From positions 1,240,001-1,304,000 of the forward strand of contig NZ_JBANRL010000001.1 in NCBI RefSeq assembly GCF_037154015.1: 64,000 bases of DNA. The letters are read 5' to 3'. Under the pieces are notes generated by a model. The model was not told the origin of the DNA. It did no database searches and worked only from the letters and a program-made list of their open reading frames with translations. Position numbers and translations under genes: made by a program. Origin of the DNA: Altererythrobacter aquiaggeris (GTDB taxonomy: Bacteria > Pseudomonadota > Alphaproteobacteria > Sphingomonadales > Sphingomonadaceae). Below, in pieces: positions 18,928 through 27,968 of this stretch; within the stretch, counting starts at the first letter, position 1, and every line of letters begins with the position of its first letter.

Positions 18928-20454
18928 ATGTCCGCCGCGCCCGATCCTGAACCACGGCCGCTTGATCATCTTGTCCTGAACGGCAATGACGATGCGGCTG
19001 CGCTGATCTTACGCGATCGCACGCTTACTTACAGCGAATTAAACGATCGTGTGTCGCGGCTTGCCAGCTGGTTACAATCCATTTTGCCTGAAGCGGGCGC
19101 GCGAGTGGCCACTTGGGCGGCCAAGACCGAACTGGCTTGCCTTGTGCCGCTGGCGGCGGCGCGCGCCGGCTTGGTGCACGTCCCGATCAATCCGCTGCTG
19201 AAACGCGCGCAGGCAGCGCACATCCTGAGCGATAGCGGCGCATCGTTGCTGGTGGGGACCAAATCACGGCTGGGTTCGCTTGTTGCAGATGATTGCCCGG
19301 CAAATTGTGCGATGCTCACCGAAGAAACAGTGTGGGACGAGGCGGGACGGCATGACGGAATGGTCGGACCGTCCAATTATGATCCGGGCGACCTCGCCGC
19401 CATTCTGTACACCAGCGGCTCCACCGGACGGCCAAAAGGCGTCATGCTCAGCCATGCGAATCTATGGCTGGGCGCGGTCAGCGTGGCGCATTATCTTGAA
19501 TTGGCCGCCGATGACGTTGTCCTTGCCGTCCTCCCGCTGTCATTCGACTACGGACAAAACCAGCTGTTAAGCGCGTGGTATGCGGGCGCGGCCGTAACGC
19601 CGCTCGATTATCTTTTTCCCGCTGACGTCGCAAAGGCCTGTGCAAAATACGGCGTCACGACACTGGCGGCGGTTCCGCCGCTATGGCTCCAGCTCGCCGA
19701 GCTGGATTGGCCAGCTGAAGCCAGTACGCCGCTGCGGCGCCTGACGAACAGCGGCGGTGCGCTGACGCGGGATATGGTGCGCGATCTGCGGGGTCTGTTC
19801 CCGCGCGCGCGTCTTTATCCGATGTACGGCCTGACCGAAGCATTCCGTTCGACGTTCCTGGCACCGGACCTTGTCGATCTGCATCCGACTTCGATGGGCA
19901 CCGCAATTCCCTTTGCCGAGATTCTGGTAATCGATGACGAAGGTAAAATCACCGCACCGGGCGAGGAGGGTGAACTGGTGCATTGCGGCCCGCTTGTCGC
20001 GCAGGGATACTGGCAGGATCCGGCGCGCACCGCTGACCGCTTCAAACCAGCGCCGGCAGCTTCGGAATATGGCGGGTTGGCGGTATTTTCAGGCGACAGG
20101 GTGAAACGCAGCGCGGATGGCCTGCTGTATTTTGTGGGCCGGCGTGATGCGATGATCAAAAGTGCCGGCAACAGAATAAGCCCGCAAGAACTCGAAGATG
20201 CGGCGCGTGCAACCGGGCTTGTTTCCGAAGCGGTTGCACTGGGTATCGCCGATGAACGGTTGGGCCATGCAGTGCATCTGGTTGTGCGGGCGGCCCCTGA
20301 CGCGGTAGACGCGCAAAACCTGCTACCCAAATTTTTATCAAGGGAATTGCCCAATTTCATGTATCCCAAAGTCATCCACTGGCGCGAAACTATGCCGCTC
20401 AATCCGAACGGCAAGATCGATCGTGCACAGTTGGCGCGGGAGGTGACTGCGTGA
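18928..20454 (+). CDS. exosortase A system-associated acyl-CoA/ACP ligase
   Basis: AMP-forming adenylating enzyme (508 aa). The ATP-binding loop LYTSGSTGRPKGVMLSH is near residue 160, MYGLTEAFRSTFL near 300, YFVGRRDAMIKSAGNRISP near 400 and the catalytic C-terminal lysine segment NPNGKIDRAQLA near 490. Phylogenetically it fits the ligase found in XrtA loci beside the ACP and the decarboxylase. It starts only 29 bases from the divergent GNAT gene. The following decarboxylase overlaps its stop by four bases. Confidence 0.9.
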   Translation: MSAAPDPEPRPLDHLVLNGNDDAAALILRDRTLTYSELNDRVSRLASWLQSILPEAGARVATWAAKTELACLVPLAAARAGLVHVPINPLLKRAQAAHILSDSGASLLVGTKSRLGSLVADDCPANCAMLTEETVWDEAGRHDGMVGPSNYDPGDLAAILYTSGSTGRPKGVMLSHANLWLGAVSVAHYLELAADDVVLAVLPLSFDYGQNQLLSAWYAGAAVTPLDYLFPADVAKACAKYGVTTLAAVPPLWLQLAELDWPAEASTPLRRLTNSGGALTRDMVRDLRGLFPRARLYPMYGLTEAFRSTFLAPDLVDLHPTSMGTAIPFAEILVIDDEGKITAPGEEGELVHCGPLVAQGYWQDPARTADRFKPAPAASEYGGLAVFSGDRVKRSADGLLYFVGRRDAMIKSAGNRISPQELEDAARATGLVSEAVALGIADERLGHAVHLVVRAAPDAVDAQNLLPKFLSRELPNFMYPKVIHWRETMPLNPNGKIDRAQLAREVTA

Positions 20455-21677
20455 AGCCGCTTGGCCCCGTTCCCGATGGTTACACCGCCAAAAACGGCGA
20501 ATTGGCGATAAGCGGGATCGCTGCCGGCGAGTTGGTCAGACAGGCGGGTGACACACCGCTGTTCGTTTATTCGGCCGATCTGATTTCTTCGCGAATTCGC
20601 CAGTTGCGCGCCGCGCTGCCCGCGCGCATCGCCATAAATTACGCGATCAAGGCCAACCCGTTTGACGATGTCCTGAAATTGATGGCGGGGCTTGTCGATG
20701 GATTTGACATTGCTTCCGGCGGGGAACTGGACATTGCGCTGCGTGCCGGTCTCGATCCTGCGCTGATCAGTTTCGCCGGCCCGGGCAAGCGCGATAGCGA
20801 GCTGGAAAAAGCGATTGCGTCCGGTGTCACGCTCAATCTGGAATCGGAGCACGAGGCGCGGCGGGCACTGGCTATTGCGGAACGGATCGGCAAGCGCCCG
20901 AAACTGGCCATTCGCGTCAATCCGCATTTCGAACTGCGCGGTTCGGGCATGAAAATGGGCGGCGGCGCGAAACAGTTTGGCATCGATCAGGAAAGAGTGC
21001 CTGCACTGGCGCGCGAAATCATCGGCGCGGGGGCGGAATGGCGCGGACTGCATATTTTCACGGGGAGCCAGGCGCTGGATGCCGGTGCCATCGGCGAAAC
21101 GCAGGCGAATGTGCTTGATCTGGCTGCCGAGTTATCCTGCGCCATCGGCGTGCCGCTGCCAAAGCTCAATATGGGTGGCGGCTTCGGAATTCCGTATTTC
21201 AGCAACGACAAGCCGCTGGATATCGCAGCGGTCGGGGCTGCCCTCGCGCAGCATCTTGCAAACTTGCCGGAACCCATTGAAAACACGGAACTCTGTGTCG
21301 AACTGGGCCGATATCTGGTGGGCGAAGCCGGGGTTTATCTGACCCGGATTGTGGACAAGAAAGTCAGCCAGGGCGAGACGTTTCTTATCACCGATGGCGG
21401 CCTGCATCATCAACTGGCCGCTTCGGGCAATTTCGGCACCGTTGTTAGGCGCAATTATCCGGTTGCGATCGCCAGCAATTTCAACGGCACCGAACTGGAA
21501 GAAGTCAATGTCGTGGGTTGCCTGTGCACCCCGCTCGACAGGCTGGCGGACAAGGCCGAGCTTCCGGCGGCGCAGATTGGCGATCTGGTGGCTGTGTTTT
21601 GCGCCGGAGCTTACGGCGCGACAGCCAGCCCGTTCGAATTTCTGGGGCAAGGCGCGGCAAGGCAAATGCTGGTTTAA
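20451..21677 (+). CDS. PLP-dependent decarboxylase, exosortase A system-associated
   Basis: Fold-type III pyridoxal-phosphate decarboxylase related to diaminopimelate and ornithine decarboxylases. The PLP lysine lies in INYAIKANPFDDV near residue 67; IASGGELDIAL and LNMGGGFGIPYF near 245 form the cofactor phosphate pocket; ELGRYLVGEAG and VGCLCTPLD complete the active site. It has 408 residues and a GTG start overlapping the ligase stop by four bases. It probably produces an amine or decarboxylated amino acid for the ligase/ACP branch, but substrate specificity cannot be read. Confidence 0.9.
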   Translation: MKPLGPVPDGYTAKNGELAISGIAAGELVRQAGDTPLFVYSADLISSRIRQLRAALPARIAINYAIKANPFDDVLKLMAGLVDGFDIASGGELDIALRAGLDPALISFAGPGKRDSELEKAIASGVTLNLESEHEARRALAIAERIGKRPKLAIRVNPHFELRGSGMKMGGGAKQFGIDQERVPALAREIIGAGAEWRGLHIFTGSQALDAGAIGETQANVLDLAAELSCAIGVPLPKLNMGGGFGIPYFSNDKPLDIAAVGAALAQHLANLPEPIENTELCVELGRYLVGEAGVYLTRIVDKKVSQGETFLITDGGLHHQLAASGNFGTVVRRNYPVAIASNFNGTELEEVNVVGCLCTPLDRLADKAELPAAQIGDLVAVFCAGAYGATASPFEFLGQGAARQMLV

Positions 21678-21693
21678 CCTTTTGCCTAAACCA

Positions 21694-21708
21694 GTCCCGT
21701 TTCGGGAC
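21694..21708. other. short perfect hairpin after the decarboxylase gene
   Basis: Six-base perfect stem (GTCCCG/CGGGAC) with a TTT loop, 17 bases after the decarboxylase stop. No run of T follows, so it is not a clear terminator. It may separate the precursor genes from the export genes or be an RNA-processing site. Confidence 0.3.
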
Positions 21709-21844
21709 CGTGCATCACAACGCCGACATTACTAACGCAATATTCACCCTTTTATCCGATTGAGGTTCCCGGATCCGCGAGTGCTGTGAACGGGGTAGCT
21801 TCCCGTCAACCGCTGCACCGCAAATTGGCCAGGGAATGCTTACG

Positions 21845-22489
21845 ATGCGAAATAACAGGTTTTCGATACTGCTTGCAGGCTCTGCAATGGCCAGCTTCGC
21901 GCTCGCCGGATGTTCGAGCGGCGCGGGTACAGAGCTGCCCGCGGCGTCGTTCGTTGCGATGCAGGAAGGGCCGGGCGAAGAATATGTCATCGGTCCGCTT
22001 GACGAACTGACAATCCACGTATGGCGCAATCCCGAACTGGGTGCGGAGAAAATTCAGGTGCGGCCCGACGGGCGTATCACGACGCCGCTGGTAACCGATA
22101 TGCCCGCGGTCGGCAAAACGCCTTCGATGCTGGCACAGGACATCAGGCTGCAGCTTTCACAATATATCGAAGAACCGCTGGTTTCCGTCATCGTCAACGA
22201 ATTTGCCGGCACATTCAGCCAGCAAATCCGCGTTGTCGGTGCGACCGAAAAGCCGGCCTCGATCCCGTACCGCGCCAATATGACCGTACTGGACGCAATG
22301 ATCGCGGTTGGCGGGCTGAGCGAATATGCATCGGGCAATAAAGCCAAACTTATCCGGTTCGACAAAACCAGCGGTAGCCAGAAAGAATATGCGCTGCGTC
22401 TGGCTGACCTGCTTAAACGCGGGGAAAGCCGGGCCAACGTCATGCTGAAGCCGGGTGATGTGATCATCATTCCCGAGAGCACCTTTTAA
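21845..22489 (+). CDS. XrtA-associated polysaccharide export lipoprotein (Wza-like)
   Basis: Outer-membrane polysaccharide export protein (214 aa). A lipoprotein signal ends in ALAGC near residue 22; the export domain begins with YVIGPLDELTIHVWRNPEL and continues with VRPDGRITTPLVTDM; a SLBB-type soluble beta-grasp segment IRVVGATEKPASIPYRANMT follows, and it ends at LKPGDVIIIPES. The second ATG (21845) was chosen because AGGGA sits nine bases upstream; the first ATG (21836) touches that site. It heads the export cluster, 167 bases after the decarboxylase. Confidence 0.9.
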   Translation: MRNNRFSILLAGSAMASFALAGCSSGAGTELPAASFVAMQEGPGEEYVIGPLDELTIHVWRNPELGAEKIQVRPDGRITTPLVTDMPAVGKTPSMLAQDIRLQLSQYIEEPLVSVIVNEFAGTFSQQIRVVGATEKPASIPYRANMTVLDAMIAVGGLSEYASGNKAKLIRFDKTSGSQKEYALRLADLLKRGESRANVMLKPGDVIIIPESTF

Positions 22490-22504
22490 GGGGCTATGGG
22501 GCGG

Positions 22505-24028
22505 ATGAACGAGCTTATCGAAGAACTGCAGTCGGCACTGCACGCGATATGGAACCGGCGGTGGCTGGCGCTTGGCGTCGCCTGGGGCGTTTGCCTGCTG
22601 GGCTGGCTGGCGATCGCGCTGATTCCCAATTCCTACGAATCGCAGGCGCGCCTGTTCGTCGAACTTGACGATGCGCTTGCAGAACAGCTCGATATCGGTT
22701 CGAACGCGCGGATGCGCGATATAGAGCGCGTTCGCCAGTCGCTGACCGGCGCGATCAATCTGGAAAAGGTGATCCGCTCCACGCAAATCGGCGAAACTAT
22801 TACCACGCCCCGCGAAATGGACATGGCAATCATCGAACTGGCCAAGAATGTTCAGGTTTCGAGCGAGGCAGGCAATCTGTTTGTGCTGACTGCCGAAAGT
22901 GGCCGCAGCGATTTGTCCGACAGTGAAAACGCAGTTCTGGCGCAAAATATCACGCAGAAAATGATCGATATCTTCCGCGAGGAGAACATCGCGGGCGGCC
23001 GGGGTAAAATGCAGGAAACGCTCACTTTCCTCGACCAGCAGCTCGAAGCACGCCAGCTGGAACTCGAGGCGGCAGAACAGCGCCGCGTCGCCTTTGAAGC
23101 AGGCAACCCTGAAATTATCGGCGGAACCGGTGCACTGACATCCAATCTCGCGGCAACGCGCGCCGAACTTCGCAATGTCGAGGCCGACCTTGCCGCTGCA
23201 CAAAGTTCGCTGGCGGCAATCAACGGCCAGATTGCCAGCACGCCGCGTTCGATTGTATCGGATGGTGCAGGGGGCGGATCGCGCGGAGCGTTGATGCAGG
23301 CGCAGTCCAACCTTTCCAGCTTGCGTGCGCGCGGGCTGACCGGCAGCCATCCCGATATCGTTGCCGCCGAACGGCAGGTCGATGCGCTCGAGAAACAGGT
23401 GTCGCGCGAAGGACCCACTTCCAGCAGCATCGCCAATCCCGCTTACAGTTCGCTCCAGTCCATTCGCGCCGAACGGCAGGCCAATGTCCAGTCGCTGTCG
23501 TCGCGCAAGGCCGCTTTGCAATCCGAACTCGGGTCGATCAGCGCAAACCAGTCGGTCGCGCCAAGCCTTGTCGCGGAAGCCAACCGCATCAACCGAGACT
23601 ATGAAGTTCTCAAAACCAAATATGACGAATTGCTGCAGGACCGTGAAGAACTGAAGCTTCGTGGCCAGGTCGAGAATGAGCGCAGCGCGATCCAGTTCGA
23701 AGTGATCGATCCGCCCACCACACCGCGTATCCCGTCGGCACCCAATCGCCCGCTATTGCTGCTGGGCGTGCTGATATTGGGCATCGGTGCGGGCATTGCG
23801 GTAGCGCTGGGGCTGAGCAAACTGAAATCCACTTTTTCCACGACGTCGAAGCTGGAAAGCGTGATGGACCTGCCGGTTCTGGGGGCCATTTCACACACCC
23901 TGACCGATGCGGGCAGGACGCTGGCTGCCAGACGGATGAAGATGTTTACCGCCGCCTGTGCCGGACTGGCGGGAATGTTTGTCGTTTTGCTTGCGGTGGA
24001 ATTTATCCAGCGCGGCATGGTGGCCTGA
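22505..24028 (+). CDS. XrtA-associated chain-length determinant (Wzz-like)
   Basis: Inner-membrane co-polymerase that sets polymer chain length. An N-terminal membrane helix (ALGVAWGVCLLGWLAIALI) is followed by a periplasmic domain rich in long coiled-coil helices (about 170-390), then a C-terminal membrane helix (LLLLGVLILGIGAGIAVAL) and a further C-terminal hydrophobic helix. It has 507 residues. An in-frame ATG at 22496 would add three residues. It is followed by a separate tyrosine kinase gene, the split arrangement usual in these loci. Confidence 0.88.
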   Translation: MNELIEELQSALHAIWNRRWLALGVAWGVCLLGWLAIALIPNSYESQARLFVELDDALAEQLDIGSNARMRDIERVRQSLTGAINLEKVIRSTQIGETITTPREMDMAIIELAKNVQVSSEAGNLFVLTAESGRSDLSDSENAVLAQNITQKMIDIFREENIAGGRGKMQETLTFLDQQLEARQLELEAAEQRRVAFEAGNPEIIGGTGALTSNLAATRAELRNVEADLAAAQSSLAAINGQIASTPRSIVSDGAGGGSRGALMQAQSNLSSLRARGLTGSHPDIVAAERQVDALEKQVSREGPTSSSIANPAYSSLQSIRAERQANVQSLSSRKAALQSELGSISANQSVAPSLVAEANRINRDYEVLKTKYDELLQDREELKLRGQVENERSAIQFEVIDPPTTPRIPSAPNRPLLLLGVLILGIGAGIAVALGLSKLKSTFSTTSKLESVMDLPVLGAISHTLTDAGRTLAARRMKMFTAACAGLAGMFVVLLAVEFIQRGMVA

Positions 24029-24038
24029 GGGGATCGGC

Positions 24039-25103
24039 ATGACTGAACATTCCAAAATTCCGGTGCCGCCCAAAGGCGATGGACAGAGCGAAGATCGCGC
24101 AGCCACACGCTCGTTGATCGAGCGGGCCAACGGGACTTTCGGGCTTGGTGGTTTTGGCGCTCCGCCAGTCCCGCGGCGCATCATCGATGCGCCGATGAAA
24201 CACGCCCGCCCGGGCATTGTGAAAGCCGCTCCGCCGGCTGCACCAGCGCCGCGCGCGCCGGTGCCGGCACCCGTTTCCGAACCCGTTCCTGAAACCTTGG
24301 CCGGGCCCATAACCGGACCCGTACCGGTGCCCGCAATTGCGGCCGTATCGGATCCGCACGATGCGCCCGCCAGAGTTACTTTTGGCGGAGAGAAACACCC
24401 GGTCAACCGCGAGCATCTGCGCAATCAGGGCATGATAGTGCCCGATGCGGCAGCGACAGCGCTGCTGGAGGAATTCCGGATCATCAAGCGCCAGCTGATC
24501 AGTGCCGCCAAATCCGGCCCTGCAGCCCGGCGCGTGCTCATCTGTTCGCCGCTACCGGGTGAAGGCAAGACATTCTGCGCGGTGAATATGGCGCTTGCGA
24601 TGGCGGCCGAGAAGGATGCCGAGGTTGTTCTGGTCGATGCGGATTTCGCCAAGCCTTCGATACTTTCGGTGCTGGGCCTGCCTGGCCGTGCCGGTCTGAT
24701 GGACGCGCTGGCCGATCCGGTAATCAAGGTGGAAGATCTGGTACTGGGTACGGACATTCCGGGTCTGTGGGTTCTTCCGGCGGGCGAACAGTCAAATTCG
24801 GACAGCGAATATCTCACCAGTTCGCGCACCGCCGAAGTGCTCGACCGGCTAACCAGAGGCGCACCGAACCGAATGGTGATTTTCGATTCGCCGCCCGCGC
24901 TTGCCGCATCGCCCGCAGCCGAACTGGCCAAACACGTCGGACAAGCGGTGCTGGTCGCGCGTGCGGACAGCACAGGCCGGTCCGCTCTGGAGGATGCTTA
25001 TCAGCTGCTTTCGGGGTGCCGGGATATCAAACTGCTGCTGAATGCAGCGAAGTTCAGCCCGAGCGGTCGCCGCTTCGGGACGTATTACGGTTACGAGGGG
25101 TAA
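24039..25103 (+). CDS. XrtA-associated tyrosine autokinase
   Basis: BY-kinase-like ATPase that works with the chain-length protein and is expected to autophosphorylate on tyrosine. A proline-rich disordered N-terminus (about 60-110) is followed by the P-loop CSPLPGEGKTFCAVNMALA near residue 170, Walker A' VVLVDADFAKPSI near 200 and MVIFDSPPALAASPAAEL near 285. The C-terminus carries only a short tyrosine cluster (GTYYGYEG). It has 354 residues. The ATG follows a GAGGGG site; the gene is 11 bases after the chain-length gene. Confidence 0.9.
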   Translation: MTEHSKIPVPPKGDGQSEDRAATRSLIERANGTFGLGGFGAPPVPRRIIDAPMKHARPGIVKAAPPAAPAPRAPVPAPVSEPVPETLAGPITGPVPVPAIAAVSDPHDAPARVTFGGEKHPVNREHLRNQGMIVPDAAATALLEEFRIIKRQLISAAKSGPAARRVLICSPLPGEGKTFCAVNMALAMAAEKDAEVVLVDADFAKPSILSVLGLPGRAGLMDALADPVIKVEDLVLGTDIPGLWVLPAGEQSNSDSEYLTSSRTAEVLDRLTRGAPNRMVIFDSPPALAASPAAELAKHVGQAVLVARADSTGRSALEDAYQLLSGCRDIKLLLNAAKFSPSGRRFGTYYGYEG

Positions 25104-25109
25104 CCCGTC

Positions 25110-26762
25110 ATGAAATTTTCAACCTTTTCCGCAGCCGGCGCACTGCTCGCGCTTGCGCTTTCGGCACCGCTTGCAGCGCAGGACCGCGCTTACGGCGATC
25201 AAGACGCGCGCGAAACGCGTGGCAGCGGGCGCACAAGCGTCGAACCGTACATCGAAGTATCGCAAATCGTCTTCGCCGAGCTTGAACCCGGTGATGATGT
25301 GGTAACATACACCCAGCTTGCAGCGGGCGTCGATGCCTCGATCGTGGGACGAAACAATGGCGGATCGGTTTCGGTCCGTTACGAGCGCAACATCGCGTGG
25401 GACGATGACCGTGTCGATAGTGACACTGTAACCGGTATTGCGCGCGGTTATGCCTCGATCATACCGCAAGCCCTGACAGTCGAGGCAGGCGCACTGGCCG
25501 CGCGGTCGCGGGTGGACGGCAATGGCTCCGCAACCCTCAGTCCGTTGGGTGAAAGCGATACGGTTTCGCAGGTTTATTCGGTCTATGCCGGACCCCAGCT
25601 GTCAGGCCAGATGGGTGATGTGAAGGGTACGGCCAACTACCGGATCGGCTATACCCGTGTCGAATCGCCGGATGCAATTATCCTCGCGCCGGGCGCTGCC
25701 CCGGTCGATGTTTTCGATGAAAGCGTAACCCATTCGGCCAATGCCAATCTGCAGGTCGCACCCGGCGATATGTTACCCGTCGGGGTTGGTTTTGGAACCG
25801 GGATTTATCAGGAAGACATTGCCAATCTGGATCAGCGCGTGCGTGACGGTTACATCCGCGCCGACGTGACCGTTCCCGTATCGCCAACGCTCGCCGTGGT
25901 GGCAGGCGTCGGATACGAGGATGTCGAGGTTTCCAGCCGCGATGCGCTGCGCGATGCAACGGGTGCGGCAATCGTCGATTCCAGTGGCCGGTTCGTTACC
26001 GATGACAGTGCGCCGCGCCGGATCGCTTTCCAGACCGACGGGCTGATCTGGGATGCCGGCGTGGTTTGGCGCCCCAGCCGCCGCACATCTGCCGAATTCC
26101 GCATAGGCGAGCGTTATGGTTCCACGACCTATTACGGAAATTTCGCGTGGGCACCCAGCGAACGCAGCAACGTGAATGTGTCTGTTTATGACAATGTGAC
26201 CGCGCTCGGCGGCCAGGTGACCAACGCGCTTTCGGCGCTGCCGACCGAATTCACCGCCGGACGCAATCCGCTGACGGGGGATATCACCAATTGCGTCGCG
26301 GCAACCGGGGGTAGCAATTGCCTGAACGGGGCGCTGGCATCGGTCAGGTCGTCCACTTTCAGAGCGCGCGGAATTGCCGCGAGTTATTCAACGCTGATCG
26401 GCCGCTTGTCGGCCGGTGTGGGCGCCGGTTACGACCGCCGTAAATTTATCGCGGCTCAGGACACTGTGCTTGGCGCAGCGAACGGACTGACCGACGAGAA
26501 TTACTATCTCGCCGGTTATCTGAGCGGCCAGTCGGGCCGCCGTGCCAGCTGGACGGCCAATGTCTATGCCAACTGGTTCGATAGCGGTTTTGATCTGGCC
26601 GGAGACAGTTTCACCGTCGGCACGACCGCGGCTTATACCCGCAGCCTGGGCTCCAGCTTTACGGCGAATGCTGCGCTGGGCCTCGACCATATCACGAGCG
26701 ATAGCTTGCTCGACGACATAACAACCGCCTCCGCCCGCATCGGCTTGCGGTACGGTTTCTGA
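25110..26762 (+). CDS. XrtA-associated outer-membrane beta-barrel protein
   Basis: A 550-residue secreted protein with a signal peptide (LLALALSAPLAAQ). The mature part alternates polar and hydrophobic residues in many strands with turns rich in N, G and D, and it ends ASARIGLRYGF with a terminal phenylalanine, the hallmark of outer-membrane barrels. Position between the kinase and the ATPase matches the TIGR03016-type protein of PEP-CTERM loci. It could be the outer-membrane pore or anchor for the polymer; function is inferred. Confidence 0.85.
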   Translation: MKFSTFSAAGALLALALSAPLAAQDRAYGDQDARETRGSGRTSVEPYIEVSQIVFAELEPGDDVVTYTQLAAGVDASIVGRNNGGSVSVRYERNIAWDDDRVDSDTVTGIARGYASIIPQALTVEAGALAARSRVDGNGSATLSPLGESDTVSQVYSVYAGPQLSGQMGDVKGTANYRIGYTRVESPDAIILAPGAAPVDVFDESVTHSANANLQVAPGDMLPVGVGFGTGIYQEDIANLDQRVRDGYIRADVTVPVSPTLAVVAGVGYEDVEVSSRDALRDATGAAIVDSSGRFVTDDSAPRRIAFQTDGLIWDAGVVWRPSRRTSAEFRIGERYGSTTYYGNFAWAPSERSNVNVSVYDNVTALGGQVTNALSALPTEFTAGRNPLTGDITNCVAATGGSNCLNGALASVRSSTFRARGIAASYSTLIGRLSAGVGAGYDRRKFIAAQDTVLGAANGLTDENYYLAGYLSGQSGRRASWTANVYANWFDSGFDLAGDSFTVGTTAAYTRSLGSSFTANAALGLDHITSDSLLDDITTASARIGLRYGF

Positions 26763-26782
26763 ATTACCGGAAGGATTGACCC

Positions 26783-27964
26783 ATGTTTGACGATTTTTAC
26801 GGCCTTACCGCCCGTCCTTTCCAGTTAACGCCCGATCCGGCGTTTTACTTCGAAAGCGCCACGCACCGTAAGGCGCTTTCCTATCTGGGCTACGGCCTTG
26901 CACAGGGGGAAGGCTTCATCGTGATAACGGGCGAGGTCGGTGCAGGTAAATCCACGCTTGTCGCCCATTTGATGGACCGGATCGATGATGAACAGATGGC
27001 TGTCGGCCAGGTGGTTACAAGCAATCTGGACGGCGAAGAACTGGTCCACGTGGTTGCGCAAAGTTTCAGCCTCGAAGTTGGCGGCCATGACAAGGCATCT
27101 GCGCTGGGCGCTATAGAAGCCTTTCTGCATTCGGAAGCCCGGGCGGGCCGCCGGTCATTGCTGGTGGTGGACGAATCGCAGAACCTGTCGGTCGAAGCGC
27201 TTGAAGAGCTGCGGATGCTGTCCAACTTCCAGCTGGGTTCGCATCCATTGCTGCAGATCCTGTTGCTGGGTCAGCCGGAATTCCGGCAAACGCTGCAATC
27301 GCATACCGCACTGGAGCAACTGCGCCAGCGCGTGATCGCGGCGCACCATCTCGAAGCGATGGAAGAATCCGAGATCGAACCGTATATCAAGCACCGCCTT
27401 GGATGCGTTGGCTATGCGGGCAATCCGGCGTTCGACCAGCGCGTGTTTTCCGAACTGTACCGCGCGACGGGCGGAATTCCGCGCAAGTTGAACCAGATTG
27501 TGACCCGTTTGCTGCTGCTCGGCGCGGTCGAGCAGCGGACGCGGATCGACAATGCCATGCTGACATCGGTGTTGCAGGAAATGGCAGGGGAAAACGCCTT
27601 CCCCGAGGCCGCTCCCGCACCAATGGCAAAGGCAGGCCCGGCGCCCGAGCCTGTTCAGATCAAACATCCCAAACCGCCGGCTGCGGCAAGTTTCGTTGCC
27701 CCCGGGCCTGAAGAGGAAGCCGCCAGGCCGATTGATCCCAAATTCGTGGACCGCTTGCTAGCCGCTCGCGACATCCAGATTGCCGAACTGCAACAGGCAG
27801 TCGTCGAGCTGTCAGAAGCTAGTGGTGATAGCAATCTCGAGGCGATGGCGGAACGGTTGCAGGCGCTCGAAATGCAGGTTCAGGAACAGGAACATGCCAT
27901 CCGCCACACGCTGACCATGCTGATCGAGTTCATCGAAGACGAACAGCCGCGCAAGGCTGCTTGA
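26783..27964 (+). CDS. XrtA-associated ExeA-like AAA ATPase
   Basis: AAA+ ATPase of the ExeA type (393 aa). Opening MFDDFYGLTARPFQLTPDP is characteristic; the Walker A loop GEVGAGKSTLV is near residue 51 and Walker B LLVVDESQNLS near 126. After the ATPase domain (about 1-265) comes an alanine/proline linker and a coiled-coil-like C-terminus (about 315-390). Unlike ExeA it has no clear transmembrane segment, so it probably associates with the export machine through the coiled coil. Confidence 0.9.
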   Translation: MFDDFYGLTARPFQLTPDPAFYFESATHRKALSYLGYGLAQGEGFIVITGEVGAGKSTLVAHLMDRIDDEQMAVGQVVTSNLDGEELVHVVAQSFSLEVGGHDKASALGAIEAFLHSEARAGRRSLLVVDESQNLSVEALEELRMLSNFQLGSHPLLQILLLGQPEFRQTLQSHTALEQLRQRVIAAHHLEAMEESEIEPYIKHRLGCVGYAGNPAFDQRVFSELYRATGGIPRKLNQIVTRLLLLGAVEQRTRIDNAMLTSVLQEMAGENAFPEAAPAPMAKAGPAPEPVQIKHPKPPAAASFVAPGPEEEAARPIDPKFVDRLLAARDIQIAELQQAVVELSEASGDSNLEAMAERLQALEMQVQEQEHAIRHTLTMLIEFIEDEQPRKAA

Positions 27965-27968
27965 AGCG

